Shown here one piece after another: positions 33,742 through 48,346 of a DNA stretch of 64,000 bases (positions are counted from its first letter, which is position 1; every line of letters starts with the position of its first letter). Source of the DNA: Plectrocnemia conspersa (taxonomy: Eukaryota; Arthropoda; Insecta; Trichoptera; Polycentropodidae); contig VTFK01000027.1 of assembly GCA_009617715.1 (NCBI GenBank), positions 62,001 through 126,000 on the forward strand, read 5' to 3'. Both the position numbers and the translations under genes were made by a program. The notes under the pieces are model-generated. The model was given only the letters and a program-made list of their open reading frames with translations, did no database searches and was not told the origin of the DNA.

Positions 33742-36700
33742 TATTTTAATATTTTTTTTATGATTCTATATGAATTTATATTTTTATAAGTTCAAATGCG
33801 AATAATATCATATATCACCGTTTAAGCTATTACTTTTTTTTACTATCTATTACAAATATGACCATCATGACTAGACAGGTTTCCGTAATGCGTCGTGATG
33901 GCCATTATGCAAACAACAATTAAAACATTAAGCACTTAAAAAAAACAAATATAATGCACACCTAAAAAATATATGTATATGAGCACCGCCCTACATATTT
34001 TTTTACCAGCTTCTCATAATAATCTTTTAAAAACGAGAAAAATGAATATGATTTTTCATCGCAAAATATACTATTTTTTTTACGACAAAGCATTAAATAA
34101 TATATTTCGCACAGTCCTTCGAAAACTATGTAGAAACCAAGGCGGTTTTGCAAAACATAATTAAAGAGCACTTGTCAAGGTTTCACTAAGGAATCTCAAG
34201 TACGGTTTATGTCTGCTAGCCATTTATTTTTGCGATGTGGAATCTCGCATTGTATATTCATAATCCTTAAGCTAGCATTTTGTCACGTCCGTATAAATAA
34301 ACAATATAAAACATGTAGGTTTTCTGTATAGGGACGATCCATTTTGTTAAGCCCATGTGTTAGGCCCTTGAGTGATAAATATTAGGAATATACTATAACT
34401 TCTCAACGGATAAGCCTTATTATCACATTATGGTGTATATGGCAGATATTTAATGTTTATATTAAAAACATGAATTTAGTTTTACATAGGACTGCACAGT
34501 CTCATTTTTTTATAAGATTACTTCATACTTCATAATCGTTAATCGGTTGCCAGTTTTTCGTTTAAGGGAGAGTTCGGTGTTTACATATATTTATTTTTAT
34601 GGGCTACGTAACGTTGATTTATTTTATTGTGTGGATTTTTGGCTCTAAACTCAACTCCATTTTGGAAGGCAATTTTCCCCTTTTCAATATAAAGTCAAGC
34701 AAGTTTAGTTCCTTGCAGATATATCAGAGGTTGGCTTCGTCGAATAATTCTTGGATTAGTTTGCCACACAGTCATAATGCTTAAATTTATTAAACATATG
34801 TATTTTAATTTACTGTTATGTTAGTAAATTGTTTAAAATCTTATGTACAAATAAAATAACTGCAATTTAAGTAAAGGCATAAAGTAAACCAATTTATACG
34901 ATTTTATGGTAGGTGAATTCATTATATGCAAATGTCTACAATAGTAGGGAAAGGTGGTGTAAATTTTGTCACAAATGCTGAGCAGAAGTGTCCATAAAGT
35001 AATGGTTAATAATATTTACACCGGCCTACTTTCAGAAAAAGATAAAACGAGAAGGTACAATGAGCTTAGTAAAATTTAAACTAGACATTTTGTGAGTAAA
35101 TACATTTCGATCGATCATACAAATATAAACATCAAGAATTTAACTTTAAATTATGAATATAGTGAAATATCTAATATTATGAAATAGTTATTCTGTAGCA
35201 CATTCGGTTAATTATATTGGAATTCTGATATTGCATAGCAGCATCAGGGGTAGGAATTATATCCACGAGCGAGGATTGCATAAATAGTACTACTACCCTT
35301 TTATTCAAATAACTTTTAAGTTTTTTTCAAATAATCACTTGTATTGTATAATAATATTTTGAAATATATGCTGTTTACTTATAATAAATATGTGACGCTT
35401 TGAATGATGGAAAATTAGTTGATTAGGTTGGACTTCTATACATACTGTTGTGACAGATATTGTGGGTGTTCGAAAGGTTTACGGTGATCTAACTACTAAG
35501 ATATAGTAGATATTTTGGTTGTTTCTTTCTCAATTGTGAGAATTAAATCTTATTATCTCCTGGAATCAATAATTTTTATATTCTTTTGCGAATACATTTA
35601 AAAAAAATTACATCTAGAATTTTGATTGGCATGTCAATCACGGCAATGTGATTATTTGATTATGACATTTTTCGGCTCAATTTATTTTCTATCAATAGTT
35701 GCTTTGCTCGATTAGTTTTACTTTGGAACACGTTATTTTTTATCGATTGTCGTTTAATATAACGTGATATAGTCGACGCACGGTTTCCCCACAAAGCTGT
35801 AATTTATTAGGGTGTCCTACTATTTAAACAAAGACTGTAAAGGTATATAGGATTTAACGAAAAGTGACACCATATAACTTATCAAGTGTGGTCACGTTTC
35901 GATAGTGTGTACATATGTATATCTTGCCGTTAAATATAACTTCGATTTGAAAAGCTTTTGATATACAAAAAATATTTAGTCACGGAACCTTTGATGTATT
36001 ATACAATAAAACAGAATCCATATTTTTAGCTTTATACGTAAACTATTTTTAGTTAAAACTGAAATACCATTAATTGCAAGCTATATTTTTTAGAGGGTAT
36101 TCAACTATACATATTTTATGTTTTATGACCAATAAATATATGCACTCCTTCTTGTTCATTTTATTTGCAAATTAGAAGCTGTAGATTTAAGTACTTTGGA
36201 GCCATTTTTTGATTTACTGTTGTATCTCCTTTCTTAAATATCATAATAAGGTTTATAGTTAATTTTATTTATATACACATGCAGTATTATAATAGTAAAA
36301 ATCCAAATGAAACGCTTTTAAAGATGTCAATCTAATCGTGGAATCGGTTATATTTAGTTGCTGTCAAATTAAAAAAGCAAATTATTATCAGTTATTTGAG
36401 AAATAAATATATTATAATTATATTTACATACATATATAGTTGTTTATTAAATTGTAATTTGTTTTAATTATTTTTTTATTTACTATATAATTGCCAATTA
36501 TTTTTTTAAAGATATATTTAAGCGTATGCTCCGTTGTTTATTCATTTATAAATTCGGGAAAATTCGTAATTAAAAAAAAAAAAAAAAAATTATATACACT
36601 CTCATTTTTTAATAACTTTAATTTAATGAAATATGTTATATTGCAAACTAATGCAATGTATTTCATTATTATATAAGAAATATATTCTTTAACTCTACGG

Positions 36701-37479
36701 ATTCCCAGGTTCAAAAGAGCCAACGATGCATAAAATATATATTAATCCTTTTTTCAAAAGAACTTTATCAGTCTTAATGAATTCGACAGTATGCATACCT
36801 ACACAGTGCTGTAAATTATCCATCTTTTGGGCAAATTCTATTCAACGAATTGGTAAAGCCTAAACAGTAAAGTTCCTTCATGACAATATAATAAATATTA
36901 CGATAATATAATACATAATAAATAAAAAAAAAAGAATCATCTCATTTTTCGTTATTATTTATTAAATATTATTGAAATTAATATTGGTATTAAATTACTA
37001 TATAACCATATTATGTATTGATATTATTTATTATATAAATGAAAATATATTATTCAAAATTATTATATTTATTATTTATTATATAAATGTAAATAAACTG
37101 TTTTTATTAATAATTTATGGAATGTATGGAGTTAAATAAGTATTTCCTATATAATTATGAAAAACATTGCATTTATTTGCAAAAAATAGTTTCAAGTCAA
37201 ATACATTTATTTTATTTTTAGTGATATTTTAAGAAGTAAGGCAACAATACGCTATTTCTATTTTATTACCTATAAATAAATACAGTACCCCTGTTAAGCG
37301 TAAATAAATATACGCCTTTTCATTACATTGTCCCTGCAAATAGACAAGAGAAGATTTAACTGCTTAAGACAAAGAAAGGGTGCACAAAGAACATAAATTA
37401 ATTAAAAAATATTTATTGAATCATGTATTACCAAGTTTTAATATATATTATTAAATTAAAATATTCTACTGGTGTCATG

Positions 37480-38620
37480 TCTGATTTCAGACGTTGTTGA
37501 CCACCTTATTTAAATGTTGGTATTTTTGGCTGTCTCCGAATATAGGCGTGTTTCGCAACCAATACATCTTTATCTTTATTTCGACATATTTTTTCATTTA
37601 ATTTTTCCCATTATTGAGGTATGAAAACTCATATTTCAGAACTCATGTATAAAAGGTATTCCATCTTCCTTCGTTTGATTTTATTTCTTCATTTTCTTGG
37701 TTTTCTATTTCGTTTCCTGTGTCGCTGTTCTGTATTTCAATTTCATTGGGTTTGAAGACTTCCTCAAAATGGTTAGCTAAAGCTTTGACTTTTTGTTTGT
37801 TATCTCTCGCTCAATCTCAATTTATCGCTTTGATTAATGGAATATGGGTTATAGGTCTTTTAAAATTTTCATTGATTTCCATAAAGAATATTCTGAATAT
37901 CTGCTGTGAAATTATTCAGGTAATTATTAATTGATTATTTTTTAGTTTCAAAATTTTTTATTTTAATATTTGAATATTTTCATCATTATGGTCTCTGGTT
38001 TGATGCCATATTCTCAATGCCCTTCTTTTTTCATTTACCAGATTTATTATCTCTTTTATGTAATTATTGCTTAATGTCTTATGTGTGAGTTATTTCCTCT
38101 TGACCCAATATAGTTTTTTAGGTTTTCTTAAATTAGTATTCTGCTTCTTCCTCGAGTTGTTGTTTTGTTTTTAATTACACATTCAATTTAATATTGTTTT
38201 TCAATTCTACTCGGAAGCTTGTCGTTTTGTTGGTGAGAGTTGATCTAATTTCTCTCCTAATTATTCATTTACTAAAAATCAAAATCACTACTGAATGATC
38301 AGAACTCAACTCAAAGGTTTTCTCTATATCTATATAGCTGTTTGCCATTTTTTAAAGATCAGTGTGCCAATATGTTGGTTTACTAGTTGTAAAATATCAC
38401 ATTTTATTTCCCTTATTGCATTTCAAAGTATTGTTGCCTTTTGTAGTAGTTAATATTATTCCCCAGTGTGTTTACTTGGTCAATACTCTCTTTGATAATT
38501 GATTTGTAAACTATGTCTCTGAAATGAGAATTCTTGAATATCTAAAAAAAATGGTAGTTCTTCTCTTCTGTTCGGTAGACCATTAGGTATCTTCTCTTCT
38601 TTTGTAAACCATTAAAACAT
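37480..38620 (-). mobile_element. Jockey-clade LINE relic (endonuclease end to pre-RT region)
   Basis: Minus-strand translation, in order from right to left, gives SKPTYWHTDL (about 38395-38360), ELSSDHSVVILIF (about 38310-38270, the SDH motif closing the AP endonuclease) and a LTNKTTSFRVELKNNI block. Then come INLVNEKRRALRIWHQTRD (about 38050-38000) and DNKQKVKALANHFEEVFKPN (about 37810-37755). These are the successive landmarks of Jockey ORF2 between endonuclease and reverse transcriptase. Frameshifts and stops show it is dead. Confidence 0.75.
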
Positions 38621-39119
38621 AAATTAACTGCCTAACACATTTTTTTAATTTCTAATTTTAATGTCGTTTAATTGTTCGTGATATTTTTTGATATTTTTGT
38701 AAAATATTATTTTGAATATATTTTTTTGGCTATGTATAAAATAATAATCTATTTGCTTTTGTCATTATATTGTATTTTATCTTAAATTTTCTACAATTTA
38801 TAATTTATTTTGTACATCTACTGCAAACAAAATACTTAATGTAATATTATCAAATATACTTTTTTCGTGCATTTCATTATCTATTTCTGGTTATTTTACT
38901 TTGAAAACTAATATATTTATAAACAAGAATTTTTTTTTGCAAAATTCTAAGAAAATATTTACTCCTATATTTTTTTTTAAATAACAATTTAAAGCATACG
39001 AAATATCTCAATTTTTTGAGAACGGTTAAAACCGGTAAGCTAGTTTTTGATTTGTAAAAAAAAACGAAAACCAGTTTTATTTTTCAGACGGATTTCTTAA
39101 CCCCTAACGATACCATTTC

Positions 39120-39640
39120 AATTCTCAGTATAAAGTTAAGCTTACATGCCCACGAGGAGCTTGCTTATAACCATATTTTTTATTTTATCGATGTTTATTC
39201 GTAGGACCTTTTTTATTTACACTATCTTTAAAGGTCATCAACGGTATCAGCAAATATTTCCGTGACACCAGCATATTGATGTTACTAATTATCTCCCCAC
39301 CTCTTTTTACTCCATTTTATCCGCGGAGTGCTTATTTAAATATAGTTTATATATCGAAAAGAGTGAGAGAAAGAACACAGATATATCTGACACCTATATG
39401 TAATATAATATTTTAGTTTGATCTTATAGATTCCAAATTTTTTTTTAAAAAGTTTAATTACATCTCTGTTATCTACACCGATAGAACTTGGGCTCTCTAT
39501 AAGATAATCGTGTTTTACGCAATCGAATGCTTTTTAAAAATCTATGAAGCAAATAGAAACAGGGTTTTTAACTTCGTAGCTTCTGCGTGTAGAAAAACGC
39601 TTCTCATAAAATATAATACAAAATAAAATTATCAGATTTA
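39120..39640 (-). mobile_element. RTE-like LINE reverse-transcriptase relic
   Basis: Minus-strand translation gives VSICFIDF followed by KAFDCVKHDYLIE (about 39560-39500, RT motif A), then GVRYICVLSLTLFDI (about 39395-39350, equivalent of the RQGCVLSPxLF block). ISNINML and FADTVDD (about 39285-39235, catalytic block) and NIDKIKNMVISK (about 39195-39160) follow. This order fits RTE-type endonuclease-reverse transcriptases. It is broken by stops and by loss of the catalytic YADD. Confidence 0.65.
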
Positions 39641-40416
39641 ATAGCTATACTGAAAATAAAAGTAAGAACATATTTATAACAAGAGCCTTACCGCTCAACC
39701 AGGCAAATAAATGCTTAAATAAAATTTCGTTCAGTGTAATTGTCGAAATTTAATGGTTATTTAATCCTTATGAGTTTCGAATGGTCTTTCTTGGAACTTG
39801 AAGAAGTGGGTTTTATTATATTTAAAATATACGTACCATTACATTTATTTTTCACGAATACATGGTTTTCGGACATTTCTTTCGCATTACGGATTACGGC
39901 CAAGTGCCTCTTATGAATATCCGCTGATTTAGTGACGAAAATGTGTGATATAAGAAATTGGGTCGTTCATAGAATTGGGTTAAGCACGCAAGTGTGCGGT
40001 GCGATATTTCCATCTTCTGGGAAATTGTTTCGGAAAACCATTTGCGCTGTTTAATCAAAGGAGAATGTAACAAGATAAAGTTTGATTTATGAAACCCTAA
40101 TCTAACAATCTGAATGTAATGTGATGATATGTGTATTTGCTGGTTAAATTATATTTAAACATGTGTTTTTAATTACGACTTCATTACAGTTTTTATTATT
40201 TTTAAACTACATGGAACATGAGTCGTTAACTAAAATTTAGTTAAACGCTAAAGGGACATACAAAAATATATTAATCACTTATTGATAACGTAATACTTAT
40301 TTTATGGTTTTAACCATTATGATTTGGTAAAACATATCGGAAATTAATGAATTAGGAATACAAATTTATCGTTAAATAATAATTTTATATTCAACATAAC
40401 ATATATACAGATATAT

Positions 40417-41680
40417 AATATGTATACAGATTTTAAGAAAGCCTTTGACAAAGTTTGTCATACGTTATTATTAAAAAAATTGTCAAACCTCGGTTGCTCA
40501 GATAATTTAACTCGGTTATTTTCGAGTTATTTAAGCAATCGTAGACAGTTTGTAATCTATGGTGGCCGATTGTCAAAGGAATATTTTACCCCTTCGGGGG
40601 TTCCTCAAGGATCCAATCTGGGACCTCTGCTTTTTGTGTTATTTATTAATGACATAAATACAGCAATTAAAAATTCAAGTTTTCTTCTGTACGCAGATAA
40701 TTTAAAATTATATAAATGCATTCGATCTGTTGCAGACTCCTTCTCTCTACAAAGTGATTTAGACTCTCTGTGGAGATGGGCTTCCGTTAACCGTCTGCCC
40801 TTTAGTGTCGGAAAGTGCCATACTGTGTCATTTTCTCGATCCCGTTCGCCATCAGCTTATTTCTACCATCTCGGTGGTAACATTTTGACTAGAGAAACTT
40901 CCATTAAAGATCTCGGAATCACTTTCGAGAGCAAATGGAGGTTCTCTACACATACGACGTCTGTGATAAATCTTCAAGATGCTCGGCTTTGTTATGAGGA
41001 ATGCCTTTCACTTTGACGATCCGTCAGTTATTCGCATCCTCTATGACACCTTAGTTCGTAGCATTCTTGAATCGGGATCTATAATTTGGAATCCCCGAAT
41101 AGCCAAATATTCCCTTTTAGTGGAAAAAATTCAAAAAAGGTATTTAAGATACCTTTACAAAAGGACATTTGGTTATTATCCGTACTTATATCCCAGCGCC
41201 TTTCTTTTAGGGGCGTTGGGATATGATTCGCTGAATTCTCGCAGAAAGCTGTATGTCGCAAAGCATTTTTTCAAACTACTAAAAGGTGCTGTCGACAATC
41301 CAGCTATTCTCGAGGAATTCCAGTTTTGGGTTCCGGAACATTTTCGAGAATCACGATCGAGACCTCTTTTGATGGCAGTTAGGGCTAGGACATCCGCACT
41401 TGCCGACTCGCCTATAGCTGTGGCCATACGGCTCCTTAATACGCTTGCATTACATATTGACATGTTTAATGTTGGCTACAAGGAGCTGATCCAGTTTGTC
41501 TCATTTAATTTTGATATTTTATAATTTTTTGTTATGTTTATTATTTTTAAGTACTGTTCTATTTATGTATATATACGTTTTTTTTTTGTTTTATAAATTT
41601 AAAATTTGTTTTCGACCATCGTGGCGCATTGGGGTAACCTGTTAGGCCACGATGGTCTTAATTTAATCTAAAAAATAAAT
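40417..41680 (+). mobile_element. 5'-truncated non-LTR retrotransposon (CR1/Jockey group)
   Basis: The element begins abruptly inside reverse transcriptase at YTDFKKAFDKV (motif A). It continues with SGVPQGSNLGPLLFVLFIND, then FLLYADNLKLY, then KDLGI and the RT thumb. At about 40975 the frame shifts by one step. The remainder (40979-41524) carries the carboxy-terminal region, including ILESGSIIWNP and SPI. The catalytic YADD is YADN, so even without the frameshift the enzyme would be impaired. After the stop comes a 3' UTR with a stem-loop (41614-41657) and a tail like taaaaaataaat. 5' truncation is normal for LINE insertion. It is the least decayed transposon in the window. Confidence 0.85.
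41614..41657 (+). repeat. Perfect 12-bp stem-loop in the LINE 3' UTR
   Basis: gaccatcgtggc (41614-41625) pairs with gccacgatggtc (41646-41657) across a 20-base loop, about 20 bases before the element's A-rich tail. In several LINE clades a 3' stem-loop is the reverse transcriptase recognition site, so this is a plausible priming signal. Confidence 0.6.
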
Positions 41681-41789
41681 ATGTTCATGCTAAAAAAATA
41701 TTATTTTTATTAACATTTATAAATAAGGAATATTCTGAAAGTACGTATAATATTTTAAAAGCTTGCATTATAAAATTGTCGATTTAAAA

Positions 41790-42440
41790 AAAATTTTAAT
41801 CATCATCCTACTCAAGCTGGCAATCAGTTGGCCAAGAAACTTAACCAGTCTGATTTAATAGTGAATATACACATTAAGAAGATTGGGAAGGCTTGGAGAC
41901 GAGATGTGTGGGTTCTACACCAATTGAGCAAAGAAAACAAGTCTTTCCAAAATTTTAAAGCCGATTTATTAATCGCCTTTTTATAACGAGATAAAAAAAA
42001 TAAGTGATATACAGCAACAGTTGTCGTGAAGACACTGTTTATCTAAGGGTCGGAATCATTAAGAAAAGTTTTTTTATGTGTTTGGTTAAAATGCATTATG
42101 AAATTATTGAACCTGGCCAAACAATAACAGCAAGTTTCTATTGTGATTAGGTTTGCACGAGGAAGTGAAAATGTCTGAACTTGTCAACAAAAGTCGAATA
42201 GTTTCGCGCGTTTAGATATGACGAATTCTCAATAAAATCAAGGAACTTGGCTGAAAAGTTTAATCTCATTCACCTTATTCTACAGACCTTAATTCGTCTG
42301 ACTATCATTTATTTTCTAGACATATTTTTTTAATGCAGACCATGTGAAAAGGCGCTATCGGAATATTATGAATTAAGGCCTCCAACATTTTATGCCAGTG
42401 ATTTTGACTGAAAGGTGGAAAAAATATCATGAAAAATTAT
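41790..42440 (+). mobile_element. Decayed mariner transposase remnant
   Basis: The plus strand reads HPTQAGNQLAKKLNQSD, then HIKKIGKAW...VWVLHQLSKEN (helix-turn-helix to WVPHEL region). Further on come MHYEIIEPGQTITAS-like sequence and a SSDYHLF-like block near 42290-42310. Same family as 8225 and 13430. There are multiple stops. Confidence 0.7.
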
Positions 42441-45400
42441 AAGTAAAAATAAACATTGTTTTCATTATTGACATTATTTTCGGGGTTATCTAATATATTT
42501 AAAATACCTCATAAATGATTTTTAAACATTCACCATGAATTTCTATGCATTTAATAAGTGTGGAAACGTTTACTTATTGCGATATCATAGAATACTGGTA
42601 ACATCTTTCACATCACGCGGACCCTAGCGAAAAGGCAATGTTACAAACCGACTACAAATAGCTTTTATTTATACAACTCCTGTATATTTACTTTCAGAAT
42701 ATTCCTTCGAATTCACATTTGCAATATTTCACATATATAGTGTTGCTTTAAGTTGCTAAGACAAATACTCGTAAAGTCGTTTTCAAAGAAACCAATATAG
42801 AAACCCTTCGTGGATTTTAAGACATATTGCGTGATTGTTAAAAGCGATAAGTAATATAGGGTGCGGTGGAGAAATAAAATGTTTCTAGAGCGTTTGTTGT
42901 CAGGAAGACGAATGGAAATATGTGTGATTTTTTTCTTAAAGTCGTAGAAGCGCAACATTGAGAGTTTGGCATGAGTTATTTTTAGAATAATTAGCTTACC
43001 AATATGTAGGTCATGATGGTGGCATGATAAATATTATTTACTTTTTTCTTAGAGGAACAGAATCTTTACAAAGGCGGTGCAATCAGCCAACATATTATTT
43101 TATAATATCCATGTACTTTGTAAGTACTTGTATTGAACTTTGAAAAACTTATATTGCACGCCATTAGAACTAAAGTATATATATATAACATTATTTTGTA
43201 GTTTTTTCGTTATTTTATTACGAGATAGAACATACTTAAGGGTTTAATCAAATTTTCGTAAATTTGTAAATTTCATTATGCTATTATATTTTTAAAATCG
43301 TACTTTGTTGTCATTCCAGAATTCATAATCTAAAGTATGGTAATATAAAAAAATATATCTACATATATGATGTATTTTATAAACCAGTATATACTCCTAT
43401 ATTATAATAGTAAGCTAGTTGTCAAGTATGCCACGGATTGTGGTTGTTTGAGAATCGTATTTCCTCTGCTTGAAAAATGTTCCGTCTGTTTCCGCAAAAT
43501 ACTTTTGATGTAAAAAATACTTATTTTGCATTTTTTTTATTATAAATAATATGTGTCAAAGGCGCTAGAATTCTCATTTTAGAATTTTATTTAAAAAAAT
43601 ACCCTTATAATTATCATGAAAATTAAAGGTCAGATTTATTCTGGATTTGAATACGTTAAACGTAAACAATGTAGCGCTTTTCTTTATGATAGTGATTAAG
43701 TGGGCGTAGTGGCATAATGTTATTAACGGTGTTCTCTAAACGTAATGTTTAAAGTAAAATTTAAATAAAAAATATAGTAATAAATTTTGTCAACAGTGAT
43801 TTAAAATAAAAATAATATGTGTACCATTTTAAATAATCTATTATTTTTTTATTAATTTTATTTGTAACGAAAAATCTTTTTTATATATATTTTAATAAAA
43901 TTGAATATTCAAATTTATTTATTTGAAAATGTTAAACATAAATTCCTTATAAATATAATATAGTATAACGCATAGAGAGATTTTTAACATTGAACATTTT
44001 TTATTAGTAGTTGAAAAAAATATGTTTAATATCAAACAGGAATATATTTTTAAATGTACTCACGGTATATATTATGTTGTAATAAAAAAATCATATGACT
44101 TAAACTCCATTCAAACTATATTCTACATTTAAGTGTAATTTTTTTGGACCATGTTTTTTATTATTATGAAAGATATGATCTAACATGAAACAATAAGAAT
44201 ACAGATCTGTATTTAATAAATTATTTAAAATCAGCCTTAACGATTATTACGCGTGATAATAATATTGTTGTATTTTATTAAATTAAACAGTATGTAATTT
44301 TATTTCAGTTTTAAACTAAATTATTTTATTAATATTTTATGCATTAAATGTAACCATATAAATAATATTAATAAATATTAAGTTATTTGTAGAATGTATT
44401 ATTTCAACAGTGACTAACTTTATAAGTGTATAAGAAAAAAAATGCGATGCTCTAGTATAAAATAAATATTTTATGTTGGGACAATTCTTGCTTAGTGCAA
44501 CGATTTCGTAGGGCTTGCTTTATGTTCGTACTATTGTATAGTTTATCCTTATTGATAATTAATCACTTTTAGTCAGAGTTTCAGGAATAAGATACTCTAC
44601 AAACATGGGCCATCTGCGTGGTCCCCCAAAGATGTCTAGTTTAATTTATGGTTTAATTTATGCATGTGGCTATAGATATTATTTTAATGTGAAATACTTT
44701 TAGAAAATTTTATTGTGGGATATTTGCTTTCAAAAAACTCATTATGTTCGAATCTGAATTGAAAATCGCAAGCCATAAGGCATCCTATGGACACGTCACA
44801 CGTTATCTCCATTACATGTTGATTATTCGGCAGTCGCTAAGTGACTGAGAGAGTACGCGATCTGCGTTACGTCGCTTGGCACTCCATCTAAGAGCTATTC
44901 GAATAGTCTCGCAGTCACAAAATAAACAAACATTTTGACAATATAATTTTATTTTTTACTTGATATTTTTTGGCAAATAAATTTCTTTGAATTTTGTGAC
45001 TCCATAAAAGTTTCTCCCGCCCGTTACAGAGAATGGGACCCATGGTTTGCTCATTTTTGTTTTATAATTTAGACGACTTTAGTGGCGAGAAAAATATGTA
45101 TTATTATTGTACAAAGTTGTACGACAAGCAAAATGTTTGTATTTTACAAATAAACGCATACATCGCATGTTATGCACATTTTTATAAAATACCAAAAACA
45201 GTATTTTGTATAAACAATACAAATAACAATTTATGTTGCTACTTATAACACTAAAAGTACCATACTTACCTTTGTATTATACTTTAACATAATAATTATT
45301 AAAAAATAGTGTAGTTTTGAAAAAAAAATCAAAAATATATCCTATTTTTTTTTTTGTCAATCTTGCTAAAAATGTAATTTATATTAGTGATATCGTTGGG

Positions 45401-48346
45401 AAAAAAAAGTTCTTATATTATATTCCCAACACGCGTGTATTAATATATCGCATTAAAAGAAAAAAGTTTAATATATGTATATAATGTTGAAGCATCGTCG
45501 ATACGCGACCGAACTTTCTAATGCACGATCTGAAATACCTACAGGTCCCACAGAGGGGTTGCGTTAGATCCCGCTGCCTGGTATTAGGGTGAGTGTCGCA
45601 TCTTTGGAATGGGAATTTGGGTTTGAGGTCTCATTATATTACGGCATTTTGGTAAAACTTGTGCGAAAGCTGTAGAATTTGCGGGCAAACTGTGTCTAAA
45701 GACGTCGGGAATTCCTGGTAGATCAACGAAGGCTGTATGGGAAAATATATAACGAACGAAAAAATCCGTACCGTTTAGCTATGGTGCCTTTATTAGCTTA
45801 ATTAAGAAATATTTTGAACATAGATACAAGGAGTGCTAATATATATTGAAATTATTAGATAACATATGCTGAACTAAATATAACATTCTTTTTGTATATC
45901 ATGTAATAATGTCTAAGTATATATGTACAATAATATATTGTTTAAAATTAATAAAGCACTATTCCAAAACTGATATCTAATGAATGGTTGTTTGATTGCT
46001 GAATTTGGATATATCAAAATATTATATAGAAAAATGTCAAAAATTAACATTGAATCCTGTTATAATTGAATATATTTTTCTGACGAAACATTTATGTTTT
46101 TACAGTCGCTTTTTGAAAACTTTGTATTAGCAATTCAGATAGGCAAAAGGGCGAAAATATCACATTTCAACTTTTGAAGTTTATTCAGCCGTAATAAACA
46201 GTTCACTAACAAAAATTTGCTCGTCATATTGCTGTGTAGGTTTATTAAATAAACCAGTATTTCGGTATTGAAAAAATAGCCTGAATACCAGGAAATCTTA
46301 TAAAAGAGTATAATATTTTTATTAAAACATTAATAGTCGTCACACGTGTATGTTTTCAAAAGTTTTTTTCATTATTTTTAATGTAAGAGTTTGAACGTAT
46401 ACTTTGGGCGAAAATTATATCATTCCATTAGTTATTTCTGGATAGTACATACATATAAATTTTGATTTGAATAAAGTTTTCATTGTTCCATGTAATGTAT
46501 ACAGTTAATGTGAAACCATTGGCACTGTTTTAATACTAGTTTATAAAACTTTCATGCTTTTTATACAGAAATATGTGCTTCCGCAGTATTGTCGATAATG
46601 GATGTATGGATCAAGCGGATATTGAAAAGCAGGGAACCAAACAGACGTTAGTGAACATCGAATATTATACCCGTTAATATATGTTATTTACCCGACACGA
46701 CGTGAAAGCTTTTCGCACATATTCGGCAGTATTTGGAATGTTGTGTTCTAGGGATCACGTTGCCCTTTGTTAAAATATATCTTATTAATAATACTCAATA
46801 TTAGTTTAGATTTTTGAGAACTTATGGGATTTAATACAATATTTTGATAATATTATCTTGTTTGTGTAGTGATTTTCTTCTATGGAGGTGATTTAACACA
46901 TGTAATTAATTTAAAAACTCGGGTAATATATCAAATAGAAAGTAAATTATTGATTACTTTCTTTGAAGATGCTTTGATACAATGAATTGTCTGCGAACTC
47001 GTTTAGAAGACGTATCGTCTTTCCAATTAAAAACAAGAAAAACTTTTATTAAATTATTATTAAAGATGAATAAACAATAGATGTTTGTTAAAAAAATTAA
47101 TTGCGACCTTAGTTTGTTAATAATTTTGAATAAAAAATAGGAGGGCAAATCAATTTTTTGACCTTCAATATAATTATTTGGTTACGTTATACATTAAAAA
47201 ATAATAGCTTTATTTTATAGCAAAATTTAAAAATAAAAGTAAACCTAATTCAAGGATGTACATTTTTTTAGCATTAAATTAAGCATATTAATATATTAAT
47301 TAGATAACACGAGTGTCGATTTACGTAGAAACCAATTAACGATCGTTTTTCAGAATTAAAATAATTATTGGTGGAAAATTTCAAAGGCCGAATTTTATAA
47401 AATGTATTTATTTAATCGCATATTATGAAAAAAAAACATATTGTCGGCAACTACGCTAAAAAATTAAATGCTAAACCGATAGGAGAGGATTTATGGATTA
47501 AGGAGGCACTTAAATAGTTGCTTATAGAGAAAACTAATTTAAAACAAGCAAGAAAAAATATAACCAGTATTTTTATCAATATATTTGATTATAATACTAC
47601 TGTAGATGATTACATTTTTTAATAAAGATTTTATTTAAGAATAAAATAAGATTTTCTCTATTTTATTCATTATTTCATATATTATTTAAGCACAATAAAA
47701 ATATTGTGTATTTTTATTTTTGCATTCATACTTATTGTGTATCTTAATCCACTTTAATATAATATTTTTTTTAAAGTCTTGATTTTTATATGCAATGTGA
47801 TTTTTAATTTATTTATGTACTCAAGGATATACTAATTATATTTTGTACTCATTCGTCACTACTTATTATAATAATAATTATAGTTTGATTTTATCTTTAC
47901 CAACTATTTACTGTATCCAAATAATAATTTAGCATTCTCACTACTTTATTTATATATCGGCACACACTTAATTGACGTATGTATAATATTTAAATTAAAC
48001 ATTTTTGTTACATTCACAATATAATTTATAAATAGCACAAACAATAGTAGACTCATATTCGATCCTTGTGGTACCACAAGAGATATCTCAATTATACAAT
48101 TTTATAAAAAAATTATCTTAACTTAAGTTTTAAATTTTTTTATATGGCAAAGTTATTTAGATATGCATTATTATTATTCTGTTTATTTGTACACCTAGTA
48201 TTTACTACAAATACGTGATTTTTAAAACCCTGTTTGCGTCTGAATAATCTGTCTGTTTCCAAAGATCAAGTTGGACTATGGATTTTGGACTTCACAGCTG
48301 GATCAGGGTTGACGTGAAGAGAGAAGCGACTGCTTTCTCAATCTTC

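Noticed and set aside
36571..36589. Long poly-A run, possible retroposon tail
   Set aside because: No upstream retroposed sequence or target duplication recognised; homopolymers are frequent here.
41176..41463. 95-codon minus-strand frame
   Set aside because: Antisense shadow of the LINE ORF2 tail.
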